DNA from: Leuctra nigra
Taxonomy: Eukaryota; Arthropoda; Insecta; Plecoptera; Leuctridae
DNA: 64,000 nucleotides
Direction of reading: 5' to 3'
Assembly (NCBI GenBank): GCA_934045905.1
Contig: OW203768.1
Coordinates: forward strand, 8,336,316-8,400,315
A program made the position numbers and the translations under genes. Positions 1 through 10,235 of this stretch are shown here, one piece after another. Position 1 is the stretch's first letter. Each line of letters opens with the position of its first letter. The notes below the pieces were generated by a model. It did not search any database. It was not told the DNA's origin and saw only the letters and a list, made by a program, of their open reading frames with translations.

Positions 1-676
1 GTGATTTTTGACATTTAAACTAGAACAGATTGACCGATCAACTTAAAACTTCGCGTGGTCATTGGTACCAACATTTTAGGTATTTTTGCCAATTTTCAGT
101 CTAATCTGTTGTTATTTTCAAAAGTTTTGTCATTTTAAGGTCATTTTATTCCGTAATCTTGAAAAATGTATACTAAATTGTCATCCCTGCCTTCTTTAAG
201 CTTCTGTTCCAAGGCAAGGCCTGTAGAGCAGCCAAGCTATCCACAATGTACAGTAAAATGAAAGCATTTTTGAGCTAGCGCATAAAATCGGATGCAGTAC
301 GAAGGCCAAATCCTCTAATTGGTTTAAGTTTAAATAATATCTTCTGATTGGTCGACAATCAAAATGTTCACATTCAGTTCAAATTTTGCATGGTGATCAA
401 GACCAACTTAATATTAAATTTTACATATTGTAAGCCCAATCAGTCAAGTATTATTGTAATTTTACGAGTTTAGTATGGGATGTCACAAGAGATTTCTAGA
501 GAAAGTATGTAGGTAAGATTTCACGACACAATGGATCTGTTATTCATCCAGAGTATTATGGAGATTGAAAAATTGCAGAGAAAATCGTCTTTTGCCGTGT
601 CGTGCATCGTGACTATGGGGATGTTGCATGTTCTGTGCTCGCTCATCAACGCGTTACACTGAGCGTTTTCCTAGTT
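1..676 (-). repeat. Dispersed non-coding repeat family R1, copy A (runs off the window start)
   Basis: Read on the minus strand from about 676, this copy starts with CTAGGAAAACGC followed by AACGCGTTGATGAGCGAGC. It reaches a segment (about 60-140 and 1-60) with AAAATTGGCAAAAATA and a GATCGGTCAA...CAGTTTAAAT motif. The same ordered blocks occur on the plus strand at 15950-16500 and 21645-22545, so this is an interspersed family. I see no coding potential. The class is unknown; a non-autonomous DNA element or a Helitron-like element are both possible. Confidence 0.55.
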
Positions 677-708
677 ATTATTATTATCTGAAAGCCGTAC
701 AATTTCAC

Positions 709-959
709 GGTTTTCACGGCCCTCTAGTTCGCAAAGGGCGTAACCTATTGCTCCCAAATTTGGTATATGTTGTCAGGTGGGCCATAGCTCGAAATTAAGA
801 TATTTCGCAACAATGTGAGATTTTCCAATTTTGAGATCCAGTAGGCCGAAAATGCCACTTTGATCCCTACAGTAAAAGTGGGTTGCTCCAGCCTTTTTAT
901 ATGAGAGTGTGCGCGCCGTACGACTTGGCTGGCGTGGAGCGACCGCTCCACTAGATAAA
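709..959. repeat. Dispersed ~250-bp repeat R2, copy 1 (ends in a hairpin plus CTAG)
   Basis: Nearly the same 250 bases recur in the same orientation at 59293-59545. The unit starts with TTTTCACGGCCCTCTAG and ends with a short palindrome, TGGAGCGACCGCTCCA, directly followed by CTAG. A 3' hairpin followed by CTAG is reminiscent of Helitron termini, but the flanking bases do not give a clean Helitron insertion signature, so the class is left open. A degenerate end of the same type lies at about 15902-15935. Confidence 0.6.
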
Positions 960-1227
960 GCTATATTAATTATTAATTTGTTTTCATTGTAACATTATAA
1001 CTCCATGAAGTAACTCAACTCTTCAAACTATCAATAACTGACAGTTATCAAATATCAGGTGAAAAATGAAATCCAAATAAATTCAAATCAAATGCAAGAA
1101 ATAAGCGAATTGCAAGATATTTTTGATAAAATAGGAATCGATGCACTGAAAACATAACAGAACGGCTGTACAAAGTGCTTGCATGTTGCTCCATACGAAG
1201 CATGGGTTTTATTTCCGGGGGTTTTAT

Positions 1228-1321
1228 TTCCAGGGGTATTTTTTCCAGGGTTTATTTTCCGGGGGGTTTTCCCGTTTTTTTTCAGTGATTCAAGTATTGA
1301 TAACATTTTTCCCTCTTATTG
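1228..1321. repeat. Direct repeat block (~95 bp), first copy
   Basis: A T- and G-rich block with TATTTTTTCCAGGG and a tail GTGATTCAAGTATTGATAAC recurs in the same orientation at about 2109-2204 with few differences. It lies between fragments of family R1, so it is probably part of a larger rearranged or nested repeat. Confidence 0.55.
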
Positions 1322-1665
1322 AGCGAGCGAAGCTAGCGTCTCCTTTTGGCTTCTTTTGGCACGGACATCTGTTTTTTTCTTGTGTGTGTTTTTTTCTGTT
1401 ACTGGAGCAATACAGGTCACAGTTTTTATCCGACCGAGCTGAAATTTGCACACATGTTCGGACCATCTCTGGGCGTTGCTGTATAGTTTTTTTTTGAAAT
1501 CCGATGATTGGTTAACAAAAATTTTGAGTTTTGAAAAAATTAACTTCCGATAACTTCCGAATTGAACGTCCGATCAATTTGAAATTTTGCCAAGTCATTG
1601 CGACCTACATTGTCTCAAATATTACAAAGTTTAAACCAAATTCTGTAATTGGTTAAAATTTAAAA
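1318..1665 (-). repeat. Family R1, second fragment (3' half)
   Basis: On the minus strand this reproduces the distal part of family R1. It has the block around TGTCCGTGCCAAAAG and ends in GACGCTAGCTTCGCTCGCTC, matching the ends of the copies at about 16500 and 22530. It is separated from copy A by about 640 bases that include repeat R2, so the original copy is rearranged or interrupted. Confidence 0.5.
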
Positions 1666-2668
1666 AAAAATCCGATTTTCCACTGTCCAACCACTATCAA
1701 CCCCTTCCCCTCTACCCCACTAATGCCAACTCTACCGGGCCCAGCGCAGCGCGTACTAAGTGACGACAAAACCCTCTTCCCCTATCCCTCTATTATTAGC
1801 ATGTAGCCTGAAGGAACGGCTAGCGCCGGAAGTGCACCTTCAAGCAACTAATTCGCGTCCTGTTTCTTTTAGAGAGCAGACATTGCTGCAGATTTTTCGC
1901 TACAGTGATGTCACCAATTCATTAAGCTTGGTCTCCGATTGTGTAATTTTTTCCCGCAATTGAACCCATTAATTGACTATAGTTTTAATTCACTGGCAAT
2001 GTTCTATTGCGTGGATTTAGTACGCAATTGAACCTATTATGTTTTCTGTATATTACGATATTCCGGTTGGAGATGTTGCGCGTTTGGGTGCTCTCTCATC
2101 AACCCGTTACAGGGGTATTTTTTCCAGGGTTTATTTTCAGGGGGGTTTTTCCGTTTTTTTCTTCTTCAGTGATTCAAGTATTGATAACATTTTTCCCTCT
2201 TATAATTAAATCACATTTCTATTTCTGTAACAATGTATCTTGTAAATGTGTTTGTCTCGTAGAAGTAAAAATATCTTCACTGATCATGACGTCACCTCTG
2301 CCACATTATTTGTAAGTACCGAATTGTTATCTCGGAAGCATCGACGGTCCCAAGTCAGGTACAAAGAATTAGAAAATACATGATGAAATGTATCCAGAAT
2401 TATCAGAATAAAAAGTGTCACGTTGATATTGAGTTTCATTATTATGACATAGAGGAATTGACAGTATAGTATCAATTGTATCAATAAGAAATGACTTTTG
2501 ATCAATAAATATTTCTTAATTGAATGAATGTGATTATGAACGGATGTAACAGCATAGCTAATATTTTTTGCTAGTCGTATAATGTATAATGTAAGCCAAG
2601 TTTTAATGTAATATTGGAAGTGATAAGGAACATTTGTTCTCTGATATTAGTAATATCGTTTGATTCAA
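1666..2668. other. Intergenic, one repeat block only
   Basis: AT-rich DNA. The only recognisable content is the second copy of the ~95-bp direct repeat (about 2109-2204), which follows a degenerate R1 terminus (CTCTCTCATCAACCCGTTAC). Short open frames here look random. Confidence 0.4.
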
Positions 2669-4110
2669 CCAAGGGGTCATTCCAAGCCAAAGCATCAAAT
2701 CGATTTTCATGTACGACTCCGATTTTCTTCATATTTGGTATACATATGTTAGGAAGCCGAACGAACGAAACACATGGCTCTTTCAGCTTTTATTCATATT
2801 TTGAACGGGGTCCAAGAAACGGGCCCCTCAAAAAGTCATTTTCAGGTGGGCCTTGCTTTTTTAAAACAATTGTTTTTTATAACCGTTAGTGAAAGAGACT
2901 TAATTTTTTTTAAGAAATGAAGATCTTAAACTGAATAATTTTATTATAATTTTATTTAGACACAAATATTAAAAAGTGGGGAGGATTCCCAAATTTGTCC
3001 TTAAAACGACCCCCCCTCCCCCTTAAAAAGTATTTTTTGATATTTGTAAAAAATATATATATGAGTATACTGTATGTTTAACATCCTTGCAAAGTTGTAG
3101 TAGAATGGTAACTTTTACGGTATGGAAGCTATGCGGTATAATGTAAAAAGAGTACTAGGTTTTTGCATTATATTTCACTACCTAATCATGATCATGATGC
3201 CAGCAGAACAAGACCCTTCCCTCCCTGCCACGGAAGGTTTGAAACTGTTTTGGGTAACACCAAAGTACGCACATTACACTTTGACTTGTTTGGCATCCGT
3301 GCGTTGGGCGGGGGGGAGGGGGGGGGGGGGGGGGGCGCGGTAGTACTCACGATATCCAACATTTACAAAATTTCCATTTAAGGGTTTTGCCCCTTCCAAA
3401 AATATTAATTTCCTTGCAAATGTCATACTATTCTCTAATATGGAAGCTGTTTGAACTTATCTTGCACCATTGTCCCACAATAAAATAATACCTGTCTGAA
3501 AAAGGCAAAGGTGTGACTCCCCCCCCCCCCCCCCCCCCCAACGCACGGATGCCAAACAAGTTAAAGTGTAATGTGTGTACTTTGGAGATACCCAAAACAG
3601 TTTTCAAACTTTCCGTGGCAGGGTGGGAAGGGTCTTGTTCGGCTGGCTCATGATCTACTAAATTACAGGTAGTGAAATATAATGCAAAAATCTAGTAATA
3701 TTTTTTAATTTTACCGCATAACTTCCATACCGTAAAGGTTATCACTCTACAACTTTGCAAAGATGTTAAAAATACAATACGAATACGCATTTTTTTCAAT
3801 ATCAAAAAATACTTCTTTAATGACAAATTTGTGAATCACCCCCACTCTTTTCATTTTTGTGCCCAAATAAAATTGGAATCAAATTATTCATTTTTAGATC
3901 TTCATTTCTAAAAAGAATTAATGACTTTTTGAGGGGCCCGTTTCTCGGACCCCGTTCAAAATATGAAAAACGCTGAAAGAGCCATGTGTTTCTTTCGGCT
4001 TCCTAACATGTATAGGTACCAAATATGAACAAAATCGGAGTCGTACCCTCTAGAGAGGTACCCTCATATTTCAACATTTTTTTGATGCCTTGGCGTGGAT
4101 TCACCCCAAG
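2669..4110. mobile_element. Large palindromic (foldback-type) element with poly-G and poly-C in its arms
   Basis: The left arm (about 2671-3345) and right arm (about 3518-4108) are diverged inverted copies of each other. Both carry GAACGGGGTCC, the GGGCCC block, AGAGCCATGTGTTTC and GGCATCCGTGCGTTG in mirrored order, around a loop of about 170 bp. The left arm ends in an 18-G run (3318-3335) and the right arm begins with a 21-C run (3519-3539), so the homopolymers are also mirrored. There is no transposase frame. No clear target-site duplication was found, and the outer ends are approximate. Confidence 0.7.
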
Positions 4111-4358
4111 ATTACAAATATAGTTTCATTTCACGATGAGCAATGCAGTCAATTTGATTGTGCATGGTATGATTCCTTCTGTGATTTAAAAAAAATATAT
4201 TTGCCGCCGTAAATGGAGACGTCATCAATGACGTTGGCATGTTGGTAATTAGTATGAGGGGAGTTCCAAAGATGGTGTACGAGCGTTGAAATGTGAGTCA
4301 TGAGTTCCATGAGTGGGAGGCAGGTATTGCTGCGTATAATGCCCACATGGGGTAACTG

Positions 4359-4720
4359 AGGTGCGTGAACCTGGCACCCCCCACTCAAGTTAGAGGGATG
4401 AAACTTTCCAAATATTTAGTGCGGAATTAGTGTGAATTAGTGCGACCAGTTCCAGAATTAGTGCGTCTACCCCTAAAAAGTTATTAAGCAAATTGTATGG
4501 GGGGTGCCAGGTTCACAGAACCCCCCCCCCCCCCCCCCCCACAAGAGATAAACGGTTCAAACTTTGCAGATATTTAGTGCGAAATTAGTGCGAATTAGTG
4601 CGACTAGTTCCAGAATTAGTGCGACTACCCTCAAAAAGCTATTAAGAAAAAAGGTGTGAAACTGGGGGGTGCCAAGTAAACAGCTACCCCGGCACCCCCC
4701 ACACATTTTTTTACATCTAG
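4359..4720. repeat. Partial Foldback-family terminus: two units of an ATTAGTGCG repeat
   Basis: It begins with AGGTGCGTGAACCTGGCA plus a C run, the same terminus that bounds the large element at 6163-12342. Two units follow, each with ATTAGTGCG repeats, CCAGAATTAGTGCG and AAAAAGYTATTAAG. They are separated by an inverted GGGGGGTGCCAGGTTCAC and a 20-C run at 4521-4540. The units are a diverged subfamily (TTAGTGCG instead of TTAGTGCC/TTAGTGCT). No partner end or target duplication was found. Confidence 0.6.
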
Positions 4721-5457
4721 ACGTTATTCCATTAGAACAACGACTATTTAACTTGTAGTCGTGATTCGAAGAGAGAAATACCATATAATGATTTAGACGT
4801 TATTCCACTGGAATATCATCTAATTATATTTTATATGATATTCCATTGGAACAACGACTAATTCCCTTTTAGTCGTTATTCCAACAGAAAAATACCTTAT
4901 AATGTTTTAGGCATTATTCCACTGGAACTACATCTAATTTTATTTTAGATGTTAATCCATTGGAACAACGTCTAATTTCATTTTAGCTATTATTCCATTG
5001 GAATAATATCTAATTTTATTTTAGTCATTATTCCAGTGGAACAACATCTAATTTTAAAACGACAATTAAATGTGGAATAACGCCTAAAACACTTTATACG
5101 TTATTCTATCGGAATAACATCTAACGGCATTTTAGACATTATTCCCAATTAGGCGGTATTACATTATTCGCGAACCTAATCATCTTTTTGACCTTGATTA
5201 AAGTCTAATTTTATTTTAGGCGTTATTCCATAGGAACAACGTCTAATTTCATATTAGTGCTTATTCCACTGGAATAATCTCTAAATTTATTTTAGACGTT
5301 ATGCCAGTGGAACAACATCTAATTTTAAAATGACAATTTCATGTGGAATAACGCCTAAAACTCTTTAGACGTTATTCCATTGTAATAACATCTAACGGTA
5401 TTTTAGACATTATTCCAAATTAGGCGTTATTCCATTAGGCGCTATTCTATCCACCCC
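4721..5457. repeat. Imperfect tandem array of a GTTATTCCATTGGAAC-type unit
   Basis: Roughly fifteen imperfect 40-50 bp units contain variants of GTTATTCCATTGGAACAACG and TCTAATTTTATTTTAG. A larger period of about 270 bp is visible too: the blocks around 5070-5160 and 5340-5430 share GTGGAATAACGCCTAAAAC and ATCTAACGGTATTTTAGAC. The individual motifs are themselves semi-palindromic (ATTCCATTGGAAT). The array abuts the partial Foldback terminus on its left and may be the core of the same element. Confidence 0.65.
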
Positions 5458-6153
5458 TATAATTCACCTCAACATATGAAATTATGCACTCATGAAGAAG
5501 TGAAATTATCTAGGTTGAACTCAACAGTAAATGCGGTTTTAAATTACAAATAAACTGCAGGGTAGAAACTAGTTCATATTGTTCAACTTTACGTAATGTC
5601 TGGACCAGACAGTATGTCAAAACCAAACAATTAAGTAATATTCAAGGCAAGTAATTAGAAAGCTATTTTGATTTGAAAATGCGAGTCAACCACGCGGGTG
5701 CAGCAATCCAGAAGACACAGTGAGTGAACAGCTAATTCATTTCATTCCAAGTCTTCTACTCGGCCAGTAATTAAGTTTTTAATTAAGTACAATGCTCGGC
5801 GTGGGTTTATTTTTAATTCTGGCACACAAAAAAACACGTGATTTGAAGCGTGAAGCGTCAGGCAGCCATTTTACACAGTATGTCGTATATTTTCAGACCA
5901 CGTAATGAAAATAGAGTGCAGAAAAAACTTGTGAAAATGTTACGCAATGATAATATTTGGTGTTAAGAGTCGACAGGACTCGCAGAAAATTTAGAAACGA
6001 CGATAATGGCTTTTGCTCTGTATAACATATATAAAATAGTAATATTCTCATGTCACGTATACAAACAAACAGTCGAGCTTGGTCGAGCTCGACATGAAAT
6101 CAAAACATCTCATAAAGCGCCTCCAGTTCTGTAAACAACACCACTTGTGAGTC
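5458..6153. other. Intergenic, nothing recognised
   Basis: About 700 bases of AT-rich DNA between two repeat blocks. I see no credible exon, RNA gene or repeat structure. Confidence 0.4.
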
Positions 6154-6162
6154 TTGAATGAC
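6154..6162. repeat. Target-site duplication, left (TTGAATGAC)
   Basis: A perfect 9-bp direct repeat of 12343-12351, immediately outside the inverted termini of the Foldback-like element. Confidence 0.85.
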
Positions 6163-7850
6163 AGGTGCGTGAACCTGGCACCCCCCATGTCAAAATTTCA
6201 AAAAACAACGACGGATCGAATTAGTGCTTAATTAGTGCCAATTAGTGCCGTTGAATCCAGAATTAGTGCTCCAACCCTTAAAAAGTTACAGGGGAAAAAC
6301 TGTGGGGGGTGCCAAGTTCACGCTGGCACCCCCCATGTCGAAAATTTAAAAAAAAATGACGGATCGAATTAGTGCTTAATTAGTGCCAATTAGTGCCGTC
6401 AAATCCAGAATTAGTGCTTCATCCCCTAAAAAGTTACAGGGAAAAAACTTATGGGGGGTGGCACACCCCATGTCGAAAATGAAAAAACAAACGACGGATC
6501 GAATTAGTGCTTAATTAGTGCCAATTAGTGCCGTCAAATCCAGAATTAGTGCTTCATCCCCTAAAAAGTTACAGGCAAAAAACTTATGGGGGGTGGCACA
6601 CCCCATGTCGAAAATTCGAAAACAAACGACGGATCGAATTAGTGCTTAATTAGTGCCAATTAGTGCCGTCAAATCCAGAATTAGTGCTACAACCCTTAAA
6701 CAGTTACAGGGAAAAAACCTGGGTGGGTAAGTTAATGCTGGCACACCCCATGTCGAAAATTCGAAAACAAACGACGGATCGAATTAGTGCTTAATTAGTG
6801 CCAATTAGTGCCGTCAAATCCAGAATTAGTGCTTCATCCCCTAAAAAGTTGCAGTGAAAAAACTTATGGGGGGTGGCACACCCCATGTCGAAAATTCGAA
6901 AACAAACGACGGATCGAATTAGTGCTTAATTAGTGCCAATTAGTGCCGTCAAATCCAGAATTAGTGCTTCAACCCTTAAAAAGTTACAGGGAAAAACCTG
7001 GGTGGGTAAGTTAATGCTGGCACACCCCATGTCAAAAATTCGAAAACAAACGACGGATCGAATTAGTGCTTAATTAGTGCCAATTAGTGCCGTCAAATCC
7101 AGAATTAGTGCTTCATCCCCTAAAAAGTTACAGGGAAAAAACTTATGGGTGGTGGCACACCCCATGTCAAAAATTCAAAAAAACAAACGACGGATCGAAT
7201 TAGTGCTTATTTAGTGCCAATTAGTGCCGTCAAATCCAGAATTTGTGCTTCAACCCTTAAAAAGTTACAGGGAAAAAACCTGGGTGGGTAAGTTAATGCT
7301 GGCACACCCCATGTCGAAAATTAAAAACAAACGACGGATCGAATTAGTGCTTATTTAGTGCCAATTAGTGCCGTCAAATCCAGAATTTTTGCTTCAACCC
7401 TTAAAAAGTTACAGGGAAAAAACTGTGGTGGGTAAGTTAATGCTGGCACACCCCATGTCGAAAATTCGAAAACAAACGACGGATCGAATTAGTGCTTAAT
7501 TAGTGCCAATTAGTGCCGTTAAATCCAGAATTAGTGCTCCAACCCTTAAAATGTTACAGGGAAAAAACTGTGGTGGGTAAGTTAATGCTGGCACACCCCA
7601 TGTCGAAAATGAAAAAACAAACGACGGATCGAATTAGTGCTTATTTAGTGCCAATTAGTGCCGTTGAATCCAGAATTAGTGGTTCAACCCTTAAAATGTT
7701 ACAGGGAAAAAACTGTGGTGGGTAAGTTAATGCTGGCACACCCCATGTCGAAAATGAAAAAACAAACGACGGATCGAATTAGTGCTTAATTAGTGCCAAA
7801 TAGTGCCGTCAAATCCAGAATTAGCGCTCCATCCCCTACAAAGTTACAGG
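6163..7850 (+). repeat. Left terminal tandem array (~12 units of ~135-148 bp)
   Basis: Each unit runs CACCCCATGTC, AAACGACGGATCGAATTAG, four ATTAGTGC-type motifs, CCTAAAAAGTTACAGGG, then a G-rich linker. There are two linker types. The short one is CTTATGGGGGGTGGCAC; the long one is GGGTGGGTAAGTTAATGCTG. They alternate in the middle units. The outermost units use the original CCAAGTTCACG linker. Units close to the outside are therefore distinct from internal units, which suggests amplification from the inside. Confidence 0.85.
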
Positions 7851-8112
7851 GAAGAAATATATTATCTAGAATCTCATGCATGGTTCTACCAATCTATGGC
7901 TGCCAACGTTCACCTTCAATTTTTAGAATGCCAACATTTAATAATCAACATTTTAAGGCAAATGCTACAAATGTTCTCTTGGAAGGGTTCAGTTTAGTCC
8001 GTATTGTCCCTTATTAGATAAGTTAGGACACATCTGATGGAACTAATGTACGCAGATTCGAACTGCCAAAATAACTATAAAGATTACATCCTTGCACCTA
8101 AATATTCTCAAA

Positions 8113-8620
8113 TTAAGGTGCTGCAAGCGCGAGCGATTTTCCTGCTTTTTGTTGACACTTTTTATGGATACGATTGGAGACGAAATGGGTTGACAAAATG
8201 ATTTTAAATTTTAATCGTGATTAGATAAAAGACAAACTTAGGGTTATCCCTTGGTACATTTCAAATTGTTTGTTTGTTAATAATTAGTAACTAATAATGA
8301 GGGGATTTTTGGTGGAAAATTAGCTATTTTCTTGTCTCCCTGGGTGCAAAATGTGCCAAGTGATAACCCTAAGTTTGTCTTATAACTAATCATGATTTAA
8401 ATTTGAGATCATTTGGTTCACGGGTTTGGTCTCCAATCCAGTTTTGAGCAGTTTTGTTGAAAAACCGGCGCCTAATTAATGGTGCAATAAGCAAAAATTA
8501 TAAAGTTCTACTAATATACAATTAGACTGATCATGTGAAAATCCTGTAAAAGTTACACTCTTTTATGAAAAAAATATCTCTCTCAATTTTCTTAAACGGA
8601 AGGGCTAGCATATGCATCAC
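8113..8620. mobile_element. TTAA-target MITE, copy 1 (nested in the Foldback-like element)
   Basis: It starts at TTAA (8113-8116) followed by GGTGCTGCAAGCGC. Its interior matches the copies at 41787-42302 and 61261-61795: AAACTTAGGGTTATCCCTTGG, a mirrored block CCAAGTGATAACCCTAAG, then AACCGGCGCCTAATTAA. The two halves form an internal palindrome. The right end is degenerate (CTAGCATATGCATCAC) and lacks the second TTAA, so this is an old copy. Confidence 0.7.
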
Positions 8621-9026
8621 AAACCTGGCACAATGTTGTCGGCAAAACATGCGCTCCTTCTTCTTTATTCCAACGAAATGTTGTGATATTAATTATTCCA
8701 CTATTATGAATGAATTATTTACCAATAAAGCACTGAGTTTTGACAGTTTTCACGTGTGTATGAATACACGAAATTTTTGTTTTATAAATTAATTAATCTC
8801 TGCAAAATCAACTATAATATTGACTGAAAATATTGAAAGCTCGAGTATGCAGTGAATGTCCTTCATAATTGTCTTAACTCAACATGAACGATGTTAGGAG
8901 TGAGTTCTCATAGGTGACTATTATTTTGATCGGATGTAGAGAATTACTACTACTCAGTGGATAGACCTGGACATGTACATGGTTATTCCACAAAAAAACT
9001 ATTTCGAAAAAAGTGTTAGTTACATG

Positions 9027-9034
9027 GTTCCAGC
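9027..9034. repeat. 8-bp target-site duplication, left (GTTCCAGC)
   Basis: Perfect direct repeat of 9572-9579 flanking the hAT-type MITE. Confidence 0.85.
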
Positions 9035-9571
9035 TAGAGGTGACCGCGTGACGTGACTCACGAATTTTATCCTGAGTGTGCGTGAGTGTGCATCTTTATG
9101 AAAATGCCGTGCGTGAGCGTGCAAAGTTAATACTCACCCGTGAATCGTGTCACGCGTGATTGTACGTGACACGAGTAATGCTGTGCCAGTATTGAATAAT
9201 TCTTTAATATTCCAAAGACAAGCATGAAAAATATTTTAAAAATGTATTTAATTTGCAATTGAGAATTGTGACTTTGGGTGTGTGTGTGTTTGTTATTGTT
9301 GTGTGCCACTGCCAGCAGTACTGTGCGTGGGTATGAAAGTTTTGTTGATCTCAGCTTCCTCCAGTCCTCAAAATGAGTAAAATAAATTGATATGCGTGAT
9401 TAATCGTGAGCTGTCACTGCGTGAGTGTGCATTAAATAGGAAATTGTCTGCGTGAGTGTGCGTGATCGTGCATTATTAAGGGAACTGGCGTGCGTGAGTG
9501 TGCGTGAAAAATAAAATGATTTCGTGACGTGACCCGACGTGAGTGGAAATCCACTCACGCGGTCACCTCTA
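9035..9571. mobile_element. hAT-type MITE with GTGAGTGTGCGTGA internal repeats, 537 bp
   Basis: The terminal inverted repeats are TAGAGGTGACCGCGTGA at the left and its reverse complement at the right (17 bp perfect), flanked by perfect 8-bp duplications GTTCCAGC. An 8-bp duplication with TA(G/A)-starting termini is the hAT signature. The interior has no transposase; near both ends it carries many CGTGAGTGTGCGTGA-like iterations in mirrored orientation. These resemble the subterminal transposase-binding repeats of hAT elements. It sits in the core of the larger Foldback-like element, so it inserted later. Confidence 0.85.
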
Positions 9572-9579
9572 GTTCCAGC

Positions 9580-10235
9580 TGTCAATTCCTTTCGAAGTCA
9601 AATTGTGTTTTATTTGGATTATAATAAACTGGGAATGGCTGGGTTGAAGGTTAAATATTTTTTTTATTGATTAGAGTTTAATACGTGTATTACAGTGACG
9701 ATTACAAAATCCTCATTGAAACATTATTAAAATACTGTATTTTTCTTCTGTACATATGTTACTGTAAAAGGAAAAGGAGGCTGTGCTGAATTCCTAGTTA
9801 CGGCACTGTGATTGGAATCTTCAATCGTAGGCCATTTTTCATGCCTGCCATAAGATGATATTGTGAAAATACTTATTTATTATCCGTCAATCCCCAAAAC
9901 TGGACAAAATGAAAACGATCTGAGAAAATGGTCGATCAGAGCTGCCACGTTAAGAGCTGCCTGCGTAAGGGAACATCACACGCACGGTCCTTACTTTTTT
10001 AATGTTGTCTTCACACAAACAGAATTTTACAAATAAGTGACCCATACTAAGTTAAAAGACTAAGTAATAAGCACTGAAGACTAAGCACTGGAGTACTTTA
10101 TGACCACTGGCTCGGCCACAAAGTGTCAAATAAAATTATTTTACGATAATATCATATTTAACACTTTGAGGTCGTACCAAAGGTCACATAATGTACTCCG
10201 CAATGTGTGCGGCATTATTTAGTCACGTAAGCTTA
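9580..10235. other. Core of Foldback-like element, contains a small palindrome
   Basis: Non-coding. At about 10091-10200 there is an imperfect inverted repeat: GGAGTACTTTATGACC with CAAAGTGTCAAAT against AACACTTTGAGG with CATAATGTACTCC. This may be a third tiny palindromic insertion (~110 bp). Confidence 0.4.

Noticed and set aside
1183..1497. 104-residue frame rich in Phe and Gly
   Set aside because: It is a translation of the T- and G-rich direct repeat block and R1 fragment.
7513..8017. Open frames in the Foldback arrays
   Set aside because: Repetitive translations of the tandem units with no conserved protein.
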